This document shows, in pieces, positions 1-8,879 of a DNA stretch of 64,000 bases. The translations under genes and the position numbers were made by a program. The notes below the pieces were generated by a model that saw only the letters and a list, made by a program, of their open reading frames with translations, ran no database searches and was not told where the DNA came from. Numbering within the stretch: position 1 is the first letter of the stretch; every line of letters starts with the position of its first letter. The DNA is from DRPN01 sp964383915 (GTDB lineage Bacteria > Bacteroidota > Bacteroidia > Bacteroidales > VadinHA17), in contig CAYLJE010000001.1 of assembly GCA_964383915.1 (NCBI GenBank), positions 1 to 64,000 on the forward strand. The letters run 5' to 3'.

Positions 1-24
1 GAAAGTATCGAGGCTATGGGATAG

Positions 25-90
25 TGGTGCTTATTTCAGTTGAAAAGTATACCAGGATATTAATTCAAAAGTATACCATTTTATTTAAAA
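25..90. repeat. IS21-like terminal repeat remnant
   Basis: A 12-base direct repeat, aaaagtatacca, occurs at 43-54 and again at 67-78, in an AT-rich stretch that starts near a tgg at 25. Multiple short direct repeats inside a terminus are typical of IS21-family ends, and the wording of this stretch resembles IS21-type ends seen in Bacteroidota. No istA or istB gene is present, so this is at most a solitary end. The family assignment is from memory and is tentative; the repeat itself is directly visible. Confidence 0.4.
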
Positions 91-636
91 AAAGAACAAT
101 ATTCGAAAATAGCAAAGCTGTATAAAATTACCTGTCAGGAAGATACTAAAAAAGGAGTTGTAACTGATATTCAATGGGAAAAACAAAAAGAGAGAGAAAA
201 GCCCAAGGGAGAGTATTTTTTGCGTTATTCAAAAAAAGAATTGCAGGAAAAAGAAATATGGGATATCTATAACTTGACAAGAGAGGTGGAGGCTTGTTTT
301 AGAATTCTAAAAACAGACTTGAATATCAGACCTATACACCACCAAAAAGACGCTTATATTGAGCCACATATATGGCTTGGTATTGTGGGATATCAAATTG
401 TAAATTACATCCGGATAAAATTGAAAAAGCAAAACATAAATTTTAGTTGGAATACTATTGTTGAAAAAATGAGGAACCAACAAATTTCTTTGGTTAGCGT
501 TAATGCCAAAGAGTCTGAAAAAATATATACCAAATTAGTTACCCGACCAACCAATGACCAAAAAAGAATTTACGATGCACTGGGTTTCAAAAATCGTCCT
601 TTTATCCGAAAAACAAAAGTAGTGTCCCAAATGTAA
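91..636 (+). pseudogene. IS1634-type transposase, C-terminal fragment
   Basis: The reading frame is open from base 64 to the TAA at 634-636. From about base 97 it encodes the C-terminal part of a DDE transposase of the IS1634/IS4 kind. The stretch around 'GEYFLRYSKKEL', then 'IYNLTREVEACFRILKTD', then 'IRPIHHQKDAYIEPHIWLG' is the typical region around the last catalytic Glu (the E of REVE). The N-terminal two thirds, with the catalytic Asp residues, is missing, and an in-frame stop lies at 61-63. A TTG at 220 could start a 138-residue product, but that would be non-functional. The fragment directly abuts an IS21-like end, suggesting one element inserted into the other followed by deletion. 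Confidence 0.7.
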
Positions 637-690
637 ATTTACAAGACGTAATTTGTTGCTATGGAATTATTTACAATATTTTATTTTCAA

Positions 691-723
691 GTTGGGTTAA
701 GAAGAAATAACTTTATATTTTTG
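691..723 (+). promoter_or_regulatory. Bacteroidota-type promoter of the response regulator gene
   Basis: GTTG at 691-694 and TATTTTTG at 716-723 are separated by 21 bases. This fits the Bacteroidota sigma consensus (TTTG, about 20 bases, TAnnTTTG). The -7 box lies 46 bases before the ATG at 770. Confidence 0.55.
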
Positions 724-769
724 AATAATAATATTTGTTATTTCTTTGAGAGATCAACACTTTAGGTAA

Positions 770-1480
770 ATGGATCCTTATAAAATATTAATCGTTGATG
801 ATGAACAAGATGTGTTGAACTTCCTTTCCTATAATCTTAAGCAAGAGGGTTTCTCTGTTTATACTGCCTGTAATGGAAGTAAGGGGGTACAAACAGCCAT
901 AGAAGTAAAACCACACCTGATTTTACTGGATATAATGATGCCGGAGATGGACGGGATGGAAACTTGTGAGAAAATCCGTAAGATTCCGGAACTGGCTTCT
1001 ACAATCATCGCTTTTCTGACAGCAAGAGGAGAGGACTATTCACAAATTGCCGGTTTTGAGGCAGGAGCTGATGATTATATTGTCAAACCTGTAAAACCCA
1101 AGGTGCTGATTAGCCGGATCAACGCATTGTTAAAAAGAATAACAACTGCCGAAACTAAAACAGAACCAGAAAATCAGGAAAAATTGATGAAAAAGATTAT
1201 AGTTGACCGGGACCGCTATCTGGTAATTAAAGAAGGAAAAGAAATAAATCTGCCGAAAAAAGAATTCGAATTACTTTCCCTTTTGGTTTCCCGCTCCGGA
1301 AAAGTTCTTACCCGTGAAGAAATTTTTTTGAAAATCTGGGGCGACGATATTATCGTGGGTGACCGCACCCTGGATGTGCATATTCGCAAATTGCGCGAGA
1401 AGATTGGAGACCATTACATTGTAACCGTAAAAGGGGTAGGGTATAAGTTTGTGGAATCACCGGATAAAAAAACTACGTAA
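770..1480 (+). CDS. OmpR/PhoB-family response regulator (orphan)
   Basis: This is a cytoplasmic two-component response regulator of 236 residues. Residues 5-118 form a receiver domain with acidic residues D10 and D11, the phospho-acceptor D54 in 'LLDIMMPEMDG', T84 and K106. Residues about 145-230 form a winged-helix trans_reg_C domain ending in 'VKGVGYKF'. Phosphorylation would promote dimer binding to direct repeats upstream of its targets. No histidine kinase is next to it: upstream is transposon debris and downstream is a convergent LysE gene. It is similar in design to PhoB/RprY-type regulators of Bacteroidales, but the target genes cannot be told from this sequence. The family call is certain; the biological role is unknown. 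Confidence 0.93.
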   Translation: MDPYKILIVDDEQDVLNFLSYNLKQEGFSVYTACNGSKGVQTAIEVKPHLILLDIMMPEMDGMETCEKIRKIPELASTIIAFLTARGEDYSQIAGFEAGADDYIVKPVKPKVLISRINALLKRITTAETKTEPENQEKLMKKIIVDRDRYLVIKEGKEINLPKKEFELLSLLVSRSGKVLTREEIFLKIWGDDIIVGDRTLDVHIRKLREKIGDHYIVTVKGVGYKFVESPDKKTT

Positions 1481-1499
1481 TTTCATACGTAGTTTTTTT
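1466..1499. terminator. Bidirectional intrinsic terminator
   Basis: The arms aaaactacgta (1469-1479) and tacgtagtttt (1486-1496) are perfectly complementary around a 6-base loop, flanked by A and T runs on both sides. The hairpin overlaps the stop codon of the response regulator and touches the stop of the convergent LysE-type gene, so it can end both transcripts. Confidence 0.85.
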
Positions 1500-2112
1500 A
1501 TGATGGGAAATGAACCATGACAAATTCCCCAATCATAAATATGCCGAAAAAGATAAAGACAAGGCCTGTTATCAACCTGATGATTGCGAGATGCCGGTCT
1601 GTAGTCAGATTTTTTAGTTTGCGGGCTGCCAGGATTTTTATGATATTCATGATTAACAAAACTGCAAAGGTAACTACAAAGAAAGTGACGGTATAAAGAA
1701 TGTGTCTCTGGAAGTCTGAAATAACCAATGTGATGATTGTAATCCAAAAAATATATACAAACGGATTCAGGGCATTGATAAAAAAACCTTTTAGAAAATC
1801 AGTATGAGCATTGGCTTTAAATTTTTGTTTAATTTTTTTTGAGAAACCATACGCTATGCCAAAGATAATAAAAATAATTCCCCCAACCAGCTTGAAAACA
1901 GGACTCTGTAGTGTAGGCACTAAGAAGGTAAGTGTGCCGGTAAGAAGGAGGGTGACCAATAGCAGATCACTGATATACGCTCCCATACTGAAGAGGAAAC
2001 CTTTGTTAAAACCTCTGGATATACTGGTATCTAGAAGCATAAAAAACACAGGACCTATTGAAATTCCAATCAACAGGCCCAGGATGAATCCCTTTATAAT
2101 CGCTTCCAACAT
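1498..2112 (-). CDS. LysE/RhtB-family amino-acid exporter
   Basis: This inner-membrane protein of 204 residues has about six hydrophobic helices. It opens with 'GFILGLLIGISIGPVFFMLL', where the G-x-x-x-G-P motif in the first helix is the mark of LysE/RhtB exporters. Members export amino acids such as lysine, arginine, homoserine or threonine, or related metabolites, by proton or membrane potential; the substrate here is not predictable. The gene stands alone on the minus strand and ends in the terminator shared with the response regulator. The 138-base gap before it shows no strong promoter near the ATG, although CAAAAATA at 2217-2224 (minus-strand TATTTTTG) lies further upstream. Confidence 0.88.
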   Translation of the reverse strand: MLEAIIKGFILGLLIGISIGPVFFMLLDTSISRGFNKGFLFSMGAYISDLLLVTLLLTGTLTFLVPTLQSPVFKLVGGIIFIIFGIAYGFSKKIKQKFKANAHTDFLKGFFINALNPFVYIFWITIITLVISDFQRHILYTVTFFVVTFAVLLIMNIIKILAARKLKNLTTDRHLAIIRLITGLVFIFFGIFMIGEFVMVHFPS

Positions 2113-2250
2113 TTTTCCCTGACTTAATCATTAGAAAGAAAACTTATTTATATTTGATTTATTTGATATGTTACAAAAAATATTTTATGTATTTTATCTG
2201 TGTAATGTTCCGTTATCAAAAATATAAACCATAAAATCCCTTAAAACAGA

Positions 2251-3351
2251 TCAGGGAAATACATAGGCTGCTTTTTGTAATTCCTTCAGGTTTTTCAAAG
2301 GACAGGGTGGATGCAGGTAGCCGGCGAGAAATTTATATATCTCCAACCGGATTTCTTTTGCAGATTTTGTATCCATCCTGTTGAATGAATGGCCCCCGGG
2401 TATGTTTTGATATATCTTATATTCAAATTTTTTATTGGCTGCTTTTAATGCCTGTATCAGGTGTTCTACCTCCAGTACGTTGACATCCGCATCATTGGTG
2501 TTGGTATGGATGAGTAAGGGCGTTTTCAATTTTTCCGCATTCCAGGCCGGTGAGCGGCGACGGTATTCATTTACGTCCTCATAGGCTGTTTTTCCGATAT
2601 GGTAATCAGCCGAATACAGATCCCTGTATCCTTGCGTTTTATATCCCATACGTGCCACCAGATCACTGACAGGTACTCCTGCATAGGCCACTTTGTAATG
2701 AGTCGGATGGTTAAAAATATTAAACAAGGTGATTAATCCTCCGTGACTCCAGCCAATAATCCCAACTCTGTTTTTATCTATTATATTATAGTTGTCCAGC
2801 ATATATTGCCGGCTGGCATCCACGTCTTCTACTTCTAACCCTCCATAATCAATTTTACGGTAGAAAGAAGCTCCATAGCCGGTACTACCACGGTATTCTG
2901 CTGCTACCACAATATATTGTTGATACATCAGCTCCCTGATGATGTGGGCATAATAAGTAGTAAAATTACCATGGACACCCCCGTGTGGAAAAACCAGTAA
3001 AGGGTATTTTTTGGAAGGATCAATATCTTTGGGAATGAAAATATAACTTCTGAATTTAACCGGATTTCCGGCACCCTGTGCCGTAGGATTTTTTTCTTTA
3101 GCCAACGGTGGACCTGCTATGTAAACTTTATCTATAAAAGCCACATCACCCACCTTGTTATACCAGTATATGTCATCAATAGCCTTTTGCAATACATCCA
3201 AACGGTGGTTCAACTGTTTGAAATAATCATCAACTGTCCGGATTACTTTCTCATTGTCCGGGGATGGTGACTGGGAAAAACTGATGCCGGGCATTAAAAA
3301 CATACTGAAAAACAGAATGCCCGACTTTAATAAACATGCCTTTTTTTTCAT
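2251..3351 (-). CDS. Secreted S9-type prolyl oligopeptidase-like hydrolase
   Basis: The protein has 366 residues with a Sec signal peptide (residues 1-27, ending near 'SFSQS'). An alpha/beta-hydrolase domain follows, with the nucleophile elbow G-W-S-H-G (Ser202), a probable acid in 'TNDADV' (D287 or D289) and His321 in 'PGGHSFN'. The oxyanion region 'FPHGGVHG' is also present. S9 peptidases cleave short peptides after proline or other residues, while some relatives are esterases. The usual N-terminal beta-propeller is absent, so this is a stand-alone catalytic domain and could be an acyl or cinnamoyl esterase. It lies 20 bases downstream of dapF and is probably co-transcribed with it. The hydrolase fold is certain; the substrate is unknown. 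Confidence 0.85.
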   Translation of the reverse strand: MKKKACLLKSGILFFSMFLMPGISFSQSPSPDNEKVIRTVDDYFKQLNHRLDVLQKAIDDIYWYNKVGDVAFIDKVYIAGPPLAKEKNPTAQGAGNPVKFRSYIFIPKDIDPSKKYPLLVFPHGGVHGNFTTYYAHIIRELMYQQYIVVAAEYRGSTGYGASFYRKIDYGGLEVEDVDASRQYMLDNYNIIDKNRVGIIGWSHGGLITLFNIFNHPTHYKVAYAGVPVSDLVARMGYKTQGYRDLYSADYHIGKTAYEDVNEYRRRSPAWNAEKLKTPLLIHTNTNDADVNVLEVEHLIQALKAANKKFEYKIYQNIPGGHSFNRMDTKSAKEIRLEIYKFLAGYLHPPCPLKNLKELQKAAYVFP

Positions 3352-3371
3352 GATTTTATTGTTTAAGTGTT

Positions 3372-4157
3372 TTAATCTGAAATTATTGTGGTTCCTTCAA
3401 AAACTGAGGATGCCGGCCCCTCCAGCCATATGTCCGTAAAGCTGTTTTCTTTTTTTTGAGTAAAATAAACATGCAGTATCCCTCCCGGGGTATTGACCGT
3501 GACAGGACTACTGACATTTTGTCGCTTTATAGCCAATGTGATAGCTGCAGCCACACTGCCAGTGCCACAAGAGAGTGTTTCTTCTTCAACACCCCGCTCA
3601 TATGTGCGATTGAATAAAGTATTGTCATTCACGATCCGTACAAAATTCACGTTTGTTCCTTCAGGCTGAAAGGAAGAACTGTATCTGATTTTTTTCCCTT
3701 CCCGGGCTACATCGTAATGTTCCACGTCTTCCCGGAAGGTCACATAATGGGGGGATCCGGTATTGAGAAAAAAGTCTCCGTCCATCTCAAGGAATTTATT
3801 GACATCCTGCATTTTTAGACGGATCTGATCGTTTAGAACCATCCCTTCATGTTTCCCGTCCACAGCCTTGAAAGCAGTATGATTGTTACAGATTCCCAGA
3901 TATTTTGCAAAGGCAATGGCACACCGGCCACCGTTTCCACACATACTTGCTTCTTTCCCATCTGCATTAAAATAACGCATCGAAAAATCCAAAGAAGGAT
4001 GATTTTCAATAATGATCAGGCCGTCGGCTCCAATCCCTGTTCTCCTCCTGCACAGGGAAGAAACTGTTTTTTCACCGGAGATAAAAACATTCTGCCGGTT
4101 GTCAATCATGATGAAATCATTGCCTGTTCCCTGGTATTTCCAAAATTTGAGGTTCAT
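3372..4157 (-). CDS. dapF: Diaminopimelate epimerase
   Basis: This cytoplasmic enzyme converts LL-2,6-diaminopimelate to the meso form, the last but one step to lysine and the source of meso-DAP for peptidoglycan. The 261 residues match the family length. Both catalytic cysteines are in their signature motifs: Cys73 in 'SMCGNGGRC' and Cys197 in 'TLSCGTGS'. The N-terminal 'KYQGTGNDFIMID' is the other family mark. It is divergent from the htrA-type gene and is followed by the S9 hydrolase. No other lysine-pathway gene lies nearby. Confidence 0.97.
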   Translation of the reverse strand: MNLKFWKYQGTGNDFIMIDNRQNVFISGEKTVSSLCRRRTGIGADGLIIIENHPSLDFSMRYFNADGKEASMCGNGGRCAIAFAKYLGICNNHTAFKAVDGKHEGMVLNDQIRLKMQDVNKFLEMDGDFFLNTGSPHYVTFREDVEHYDVAREGKKIRYSSSFQPEGTNVNFVRIVNDNTLFNRTYERGVEEETLSCGTGSVAAAITLAIKRQNVSSPVTVNTPGGILHVYFTQKKENSFTDIWLEGPASSVFEGTTIISD

Positions 4158-4333
4158 GACTGGCAGGAATCGTTAAAATTTGTTAATAGTCCTGAATAGC
4201 GCAACATGCTAATATTTTGAACGTTTCTATCACAAAAGTTGTATAAAAGACATAAAAGGGGCATGATATTTGAAAATGATGTTTACAAATTGCTAAAATA
4301 ATTGATATTAAACTAACTAAAAAACATTTTATC

Positions 4334-5788
4334 ATGAAAAGTAAAAGAATAATTGGATCCCTGCTTATGGGACTTTTCGGTGGACTCACAGCAGTGTTCC
4401 TATATTTTATTGTATTTTACAAAGAACCTTCCACTGCAAACCTGGGAAATAGCATTGAGCGGGCACAGCAGACGCAGCAGGTTCGTCTTGTAAATCTGCC
4501 CTCCGGTTTGGATACGGGGACGACTGACTTTAATGCTGCCGCAGAGCAGGGAGTAAAAGCAGTGGTTCATGTAAAAACGGAAATGGAAATGGAAACGAAT
4601 GCAGTCAATCCGTTTTATTATTTCTTTTTTGGTGATAAGGGAACCCCTCAGAAACAACCGGTGCTTGGATTTGGTTCAGGGGTTATATTGTCTCCCGACG
4701 GATATATCGTCACCAACAACCATGTTATTCAGGATGCGAAAAAAATCGAGGTGACCCTGGATGACAAAAGGACATTCAAAGCTGTAGTGGTAGGTACCGA
4801 CCCGACCACAGACCTTGCACTGCTGAAGATCAAAGCAAAAAATCTCCCTTATCTGGTTTTCGGGGATGTGAATAAGGTGCAACTCGGCGATTGGGTGCTG
4901 GCCATAGGAAATCCTTTTAACCTGACTTCTACGGTTACAGCAGGGATTATCAGTGCGAAGGGAAGAAATCTGGGTATGCTGGGTGACCAGAAATACAGAA
5001 TAGAGTCTTACCTGCAAACAGATGCTGCCCTGAATCCTGGAAATAGTGGAGGTGCTCTGATAAACCTGAAAGGGGAATTGATAGGTATTAATTCGGCTAT
5101 CATATCTCCCACGAGAGGATTTACAGGGTATTCATTTGCAATCCCTGCAGATATTGTTAAAAAAGTAGTGAGCGATCTGGAAGAATACGGACAGGTACAA
5201 AGGGCTATCATGGGAGTAACTATTGAAGATATTACTGCCGACCTGGCCAAAGAAAAACATCTGGACAAAATGGAAGGCGTTTATATCAATGATATCACAA
5301 CCGGGGGTGCTGCAGAAAAAGCAGGTATCAAAGCCGGAGATGTTGTGCTGGCTATCAATGGAGTGAAAGTGAACTCGTCATCCGAGTTGCAGGAAGAAGT
5401 CAGCCTCTATCGTCCGAAAGATAAAATAAATGTTTTAATAAAAAGAAAGGGGAAAACGCAACAATATGTGGTCACCTTACGTAATCTACAAGGAAATGCC
5501 GAACTCGTAAAAGCTTCTGATTTTATTGACGGTGCTAAATTTGAGAATATTTCCAAAAAAGAAAAAGGGCATTTGAAGTTAGATTATGGGGTAAAGATAA
5601 CGGATCTGCGGCCCGGAAAGTTTACGGATATTGGATTACGAAAAGGATATATTATCATCAGTATTAACGGAAAACCAATGCGCACGCCACGGGATGTTTA
5701 CCAGATCCTGGGAAGTGGAAATGATATTCGCTCCATTGAAGGAGTTCAACCCAATGGAACATACTTTAGCTATCAATTCAGAGACTGA
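4334..5788 (+). CDS. HtrA/DegP-family periplasmic serine protease
   Basis: This is an envelope quality-control protease and chaperone of 484 residues, anchored or exported by an N-terminal hydrophobic segment (about residues 9-28). The trypsin-like domain carries the triad His130 ('TNNHVI'), Asp160 ('TTDLALLKI') and Ser238 ('NPGNSGGAL'). The first PDZ domain spans about residues 275-375, with 'GGAAEKAGIKAGDVV'. A second, more degenerate PDZ ('LRKGYIIISINGKP') follows near 430-480. This is the Do/DegQ layout. It sits upstream of rpoD with 134 bases between, and a hairpin at 5815-5855 probably separates the transcripts. The family is certain; whether it acts as DegP, DegQ or DegS cannot be decided. 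Confidence 0.95.
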   Translation: MKSKRIIGSLLMGLFGGLTAVFLYFIVFYKEPSTANLGNSIERAQQTQQVRLVNLPSGLDTGTTDFNAAAEQGVKAVVHVKTEMEMETNAVNPFYYFFFGDKGTPQKQPVLGFGSGVILSPDGYIVTNNHVIQDAKKIEVTLDDKRTFKAVVVGTDPTTDLALLKIKAKNLPYLVFGDVNKVQLGDWVLAIGNPFNLTSTVTAGIISAKGRNLGMLGDQKYRIESYLQTDAALNPGNSGGALINLKGELIGINSAIISPTRGFTGYSFAIPADIVKKVVSDLEEYGQVQRAIMGVTIEDITADLAKEKHLDKMEGVYINDITTGGAAEKAGIKAGDVVLAINGVKVNSSSELQEEVSLYRPKDKINVLIKRKGKTQQYVVTLRNLQGNAELVKASDFIDGAKFENISKKEKGHLKLDYGVKITDLRPGKFTDIGLRKGYIIISINGKPMRTPRDVYQILGSGNDIRSIEGVQPNGTYFSYQFRD

Positions 5789-5814
5789 TATCATTTTCTC
5801 TGAAGATTTATCTT

Positions 5815-5855
5815 TTCAAGCCTCTGTAATCCCTTGCGGTTGAATGAGGCTTGAA
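5815..5855 (+). terminator. Hairpin terminator after the htrA-type gene
   Basis: The ten-base arms ttcaagcctc (5815-5824) and gaggcttgaa (5846-5855) are perfectly complementary around a 21-base loop and are followed by ttttc. The T run is short and the loop long, so termination may be incomplete. Confidence 0.55.
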
Positions 5856-5867
5856 TTTTCTAAGTAA

Positions 5868-5899
5868 CTTGTGTTTTAGGATAGAATAGCGTAATTTTG
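5868..5899 (+). promoter_or_regulatory. Bacteroidota-type promoter of rpoD
   Basis: CTTG at 5868-5871 and TAATTTTG at 5892-5899 are 20 bases apart, matching the TTTG/TAnnTTTG pattern. The -7 box lies 23 bases before the rpoD ATG, giving a short leader. Confidence 0.55.
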
Positions 5900-5922
5900 T
5901 AACAAAGTTTTGAGGGTGAATT

Positions 5923-6783
5923 ATGAGACAGTTAAAAATAACCAAGTCGATTACCAACAGGGAAAGTGCATCGCTGGATAAGTACTTGCAGGAGATTGGG
6001 AAAGAAGAACTTATTAGCGTTGAGGAAGAAGTTGAACTGGCCCAACGGATCAAGAAAGGAGATCGTGAGGCACTGGAAAAGCTGACCAGGGCAAACCTGC
6101 GTTTTGTCGTTTCTGTAGCAAAACAATATCAAAACCAGGGCCTCAGCTTACCGGATTTGATTAATGAAGGGAACCTCGGACTGATCAAAGCAGCAGAAAA
6201 GTTTGATGAAACACGAGGTTTTAAATTTATTTCCTATGCTGTATGGTGGATACGTCAGTCTATTTTGCAGGCGCTGGCCGAACAGTCCCGCATTGTCAGG
6301 CTTCCGCTAAATCAAGTAGGTTCTCTGAACAAAATTAACAAGGCATTTTCTAAGTTTGAACAGCAGTATGAACGAAAACCTTCCACCGAAGAACTGGCTG
6401 ACGCATTAGATCTTCCGCGAGAAAAAGTTTCGGATACATTGAAGGTGTCTGGCAGACACGTTTCTGTAGATGCTCCTTTTGTCGAGGGAGAAGACAACAG
6501 CTTGCTGGATGTCCTGCCAAACAATGATTCTCCCAATGCGGATAAAAAACTAATGAACGAATCCCTGACACGGGAAATTGAGCGAGCACTGGCTACCCTC
6601 ACTGAACGTGAGAAAGATATTATTAAATTGTTTTTTGGTATTGGTATTCAGGAAATGACACTCGAAGAAATCGGAGAAAAATTCGGACTGACACGTGAAC
6701 GTGTACGTCAGATTAAGGAAAAAGCCATCCGGCGTTTGCGTCATACCTCCCGGAGTAAATTGCTTAAGTCTTATCTTGGGTAA
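5923..6783 (+). CDS. rpoD: Primary RNA polymerase sigma factor (Bacteroidota RpoD/SigA)
   Basis: This is the housekeeping sigma-70 factor, 286 residues. Region 1.2 begins at 'SLDKYLQEIGKEELIS'. Region 2 includes 'DLINEGNLGLIKAAEKFD' and the -10-contacting 'FKFISYAVWWIRQSI'. Region 3 ('RKPSTEELADALDLP') and region 4 with its helix-turn-helix ('MTLEEIGEKFGLTRERVRQIKEKA') follow. It lacks region 1.1, as is usual in Bacteroidota, whose primary sigma recognises TTTG and TAnnTTTG rather than the classic -35 and -10. Several upstream regions in this window fit that pattern. A strong terminator follows it and is shared with uvrB. Confidence 0.96.
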   Translation: MRQLKITKSITNRESASLDKYLQEIGKEELISVEEEVELAQRIKKGDREALEKLTRANLRFVVSVAKQYQNQGLSLPDLINEGNLGLIKAAEKFDETRGFKFISYAVWWIRQSILQALAEQSRIVRLPLNQVGSLNKINKAFSKFEQQYERKPSTEELADALDLPREKVSDTLKVSGRHVSVDAPFVEGEDNSLLDVLPNNDSPNADKKLMNESLTREIERALATLTEREKDIIKLFFGIGIQEMTLEEIGEKFGLTRERVRQIKEKAIRRLRHTSRSKLLKSYLG

Positions 6784-6800
6784 TCGGGGAAAACAAGAAA

Positions 6801-6831
6801 AAAAACTCCTGCCACAACGGCAGGAGTTTTT
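6801..6831. terminator. Bidirectional intrinsic terminator between rpoD and uvrB
   Basis: The arms aaaaactcctgcc (6801-6813) and ggcaggagttttt (6819-6831) are perfectly paired around the loop acaac, with A and T tracts on both flanks. It serves the convergent rpoD (+) and uvrB (-) genes. Confidence 0.93.
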
Positions 6832-6847
6832 TTTCCTTTTTAAGTGA

Positions 6848-8857
6848 TTACTCGTTTTGAAACTTCTCTAATGCTGTCAGTTCATCACGGTAACGGGCTG
6901 CTTCGATAAAATCCAGTTTTTTGGCTGCCTCTTCCATGGACTTTTTTGTTTTTTCAATGGTTTTATCCAGGGCATGTTTATTCATGTACTGAACAACCGG
7001 ATCAGCAGCGATGTTGATAGTATCTTCCCTGCCGGCATAAGCTTTTTTCCCTGTTTTCAATTGTATGCCTGACATAATAGATTCTCCTGTTTTTACAATC
7101 TGTTTAGGCGTAATATCCATCTCCCGGTTATATCTTAATTGTTTTTCTCTGCGCCGGTTGGTTTCATCTATTGTTTTTTGCATCGAGTCGGTAATCTTAT
7201 CAGCATACATAATCACTCTGCCATGCAGATTACGGGCTGCCCTGCCTGCAGTTTGTGTTAATGAGCGTTCTGAGCGCAGGAATCCTTCTTTGTCTGCATC
7301 CAGGATGGCAACCAGTGAAACCTCAGGGAGGTCCAGCCCTTCCCTTAACAGGTTAATACCTACAAGCACATCAAAAACACCTTTACGTAACCCATCCATG
7401 ATTTCTACCCGTTCCAGCGTGTCTATATCCGAATGAATATAGCGTGTCCGGATATGGAGATTTGTGAGATGATTGGCCAGCTCTTCGGCCATACGTTTGG
7501 TGAGGGTGGTTACCAGTATTCTCTCTTGCTTGTCTATCCGGTTGTGTATTTCTGCAACAAGGTCATCAATCTGGTTCAGACTGTGTCTGACTTCGATAGC
7601 CGGATCCGGAATGCCGGTAGGCCGGATGAGTTGCTCGATGATAATACCTTCCGATTTACCCAGTTCGTAATCTGCAGGGGTAGCACTCACGAAGATCATT
7701 TGTCCGGTAAGTGTTTCAAATTCTTCGAACTTCAAAGGCCTGTTGTCTATGGCTGCAGGAAGCCGGAATCCATACTCTACCAATATCTGTTTTCTTGAGT
7801 GGTCTCCTCCGTACATGGCCCGTATCTGGGGAATTGTTACGTGACTTTCATCTATGACTGTCAGAAAATCCTCAGGAAAATAATCCAGCAGGCAAAAGGG
7901 ACGGGAACCGGGAGCTCTCCCGTCGAAATAGCGCGAATAGTTCTCAATGCCACTGCAATATCCAAGTTCCCTGATCATCTCCAGATCATAACTGACACGT
8001 TGTTTCAGCCGGGCTGCCTCTTCACGTTTTCCAATCTCATGGAAAAAATCCACCTGTTTTTGCATGTCTTGTTCAATCATGAAAAGTGCTTGCTCCATCC
8101 TCGATTTACTGGTGATGAAAATATTGGCCGGAAAGATGGTCACTTCTTTTATTTCATCAAGGATGTCCCCGTTTAAAGGGTCAAATACTTCAATATCTTC
8201 TATTTCATCCCCCCAGAAAACCATCCGGTAAGCTTTGTCTCCATACGCCAGGTGTACATCTACGGTATCTCCCCTCACCCGGAAAGTACCCCGTGGAAAA
8301 TCGGTTTCATTACGGGCATATAAACCATCTACCAGTTTCCGCAGAAAAACATTACGGCTTATTTTTTCACCGGTATGGACATGTACGGTTTGTTGATAAA
8401 AGTCATCAGGATTTCCGATTCCATAAAGACAGGATACTGAAGATACTACAATGACATCCCGGCGTCCGGAGAGTAGAGAAGAAGTAGTGCTCAAACGTAA
8501 TTTTTCAATTTCGTCATTGATAGAAAGATCTTTCTCAATATACGTATCCGTAACCGGAAGATAAGCTTCCGGCTGGTAATAATCATAATATGAAACAAAG
8601 TATTCCACGGCATTGTCGGGAAAAAACTGTCTGAACTCACTGTACAATTGAGCAGCCAAAGTTTTATTATGGCTTAAGATAAGCGTGGGTTTCTGTAATT
8701 GTTCGATGACATTGGCAATTGTAAATGTTTTTCCCGAGCCGGTAACGCCCAGAAGCGTCTGATATTGTATTCCCTGATTAAGCCCATTAACAAGTTGCTG
8801 TATGGCCTCAGGCTGGTCGCCCGTAGGGACATATTCAGAGAGTAACTTGAATTTCAT
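6848..8857 (-). CDS. uvrB: Excinuclease ABC subunit B
   Basis: UvrB is the damage-verifying helicase-like subunit of nucleotide excision repair; it is loaded by UvrA and recruits UvrC. The 669 residues are standard. The start 'YVPTGDQPEAIQQL' and Walker A 'GVTGSGKT' (37-44) are present. The beta-hairpin region is 'FVSYYDYYQPEAYLP', and further helicase motifs include 'TVIDESHV' and 'AGRAARN'. The C-terminal UVR domain ('AAKKLDFIEAARYRDEL') binds UvrC. It is the last gene of a minus-strand run that starts with the nucleoside phosphorylase at 11741. No uvrA or uvrC is in the window. Confidence 0.98.
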   Translation of the reverse strand: MKFKLLSEYVPTGDQPEAIQQLVNGLNQGIQYQTLLGVTGSGKTFTIANVIEQLQKPTLILSHNKTLAAQLYSEFRQFFPDNAVEYFVSYYDYYQPEAYLPVTDTYIEKDLSINDEIEKLRLSTTSSLLSGRRDVIVVSSVSCLYGIGNPDDFYQQTVHVHTGEKISRNVFLRKLVDGLYARNETDFPRGTFRVRGDTVDVHLAYGDKAYRMVFWGDEIEDIEVFDPLNGDILDEIKEVTIFPANIFITSKSRMEQALFMIEQDMQKQVDFFHEIGKREEAARLKQRVSYDLEMIRELGYCSGIENYSRYFDGRAPGSRPFCLLDYFPEDFLTVIDESHVTIPQIRAMYGGDHSRKQILVEYGFRLPAAIDNRPLKFEEFETLTGQMIFVSATPADYELGKSEGIIIEQLIRPTGIPDPAIEVRHSLNQIDDLVAEIHNRIDKQERILVTTLTKRMAEELANHLTNLHIRTRYIHSDIDTLERVEIMDGLRKGVFDVLVGINLLREGLDLPEVSLVAILDADKEGFLRSERSLTQTAGRAARNLHGRVIMYADKITDSMQKTIDETNRRREKQLRYNREMDITPKQIVKTGESIMSGIQLKTGKKAYAGREDTINIAADPVVQYMNKHALDKTIEKTKKSMEEAAKKLDFIEAARYRDELTALEKFQNE

Positions 8858-8879
8858 ATTGGGTTGCTACCTTTTTGTG

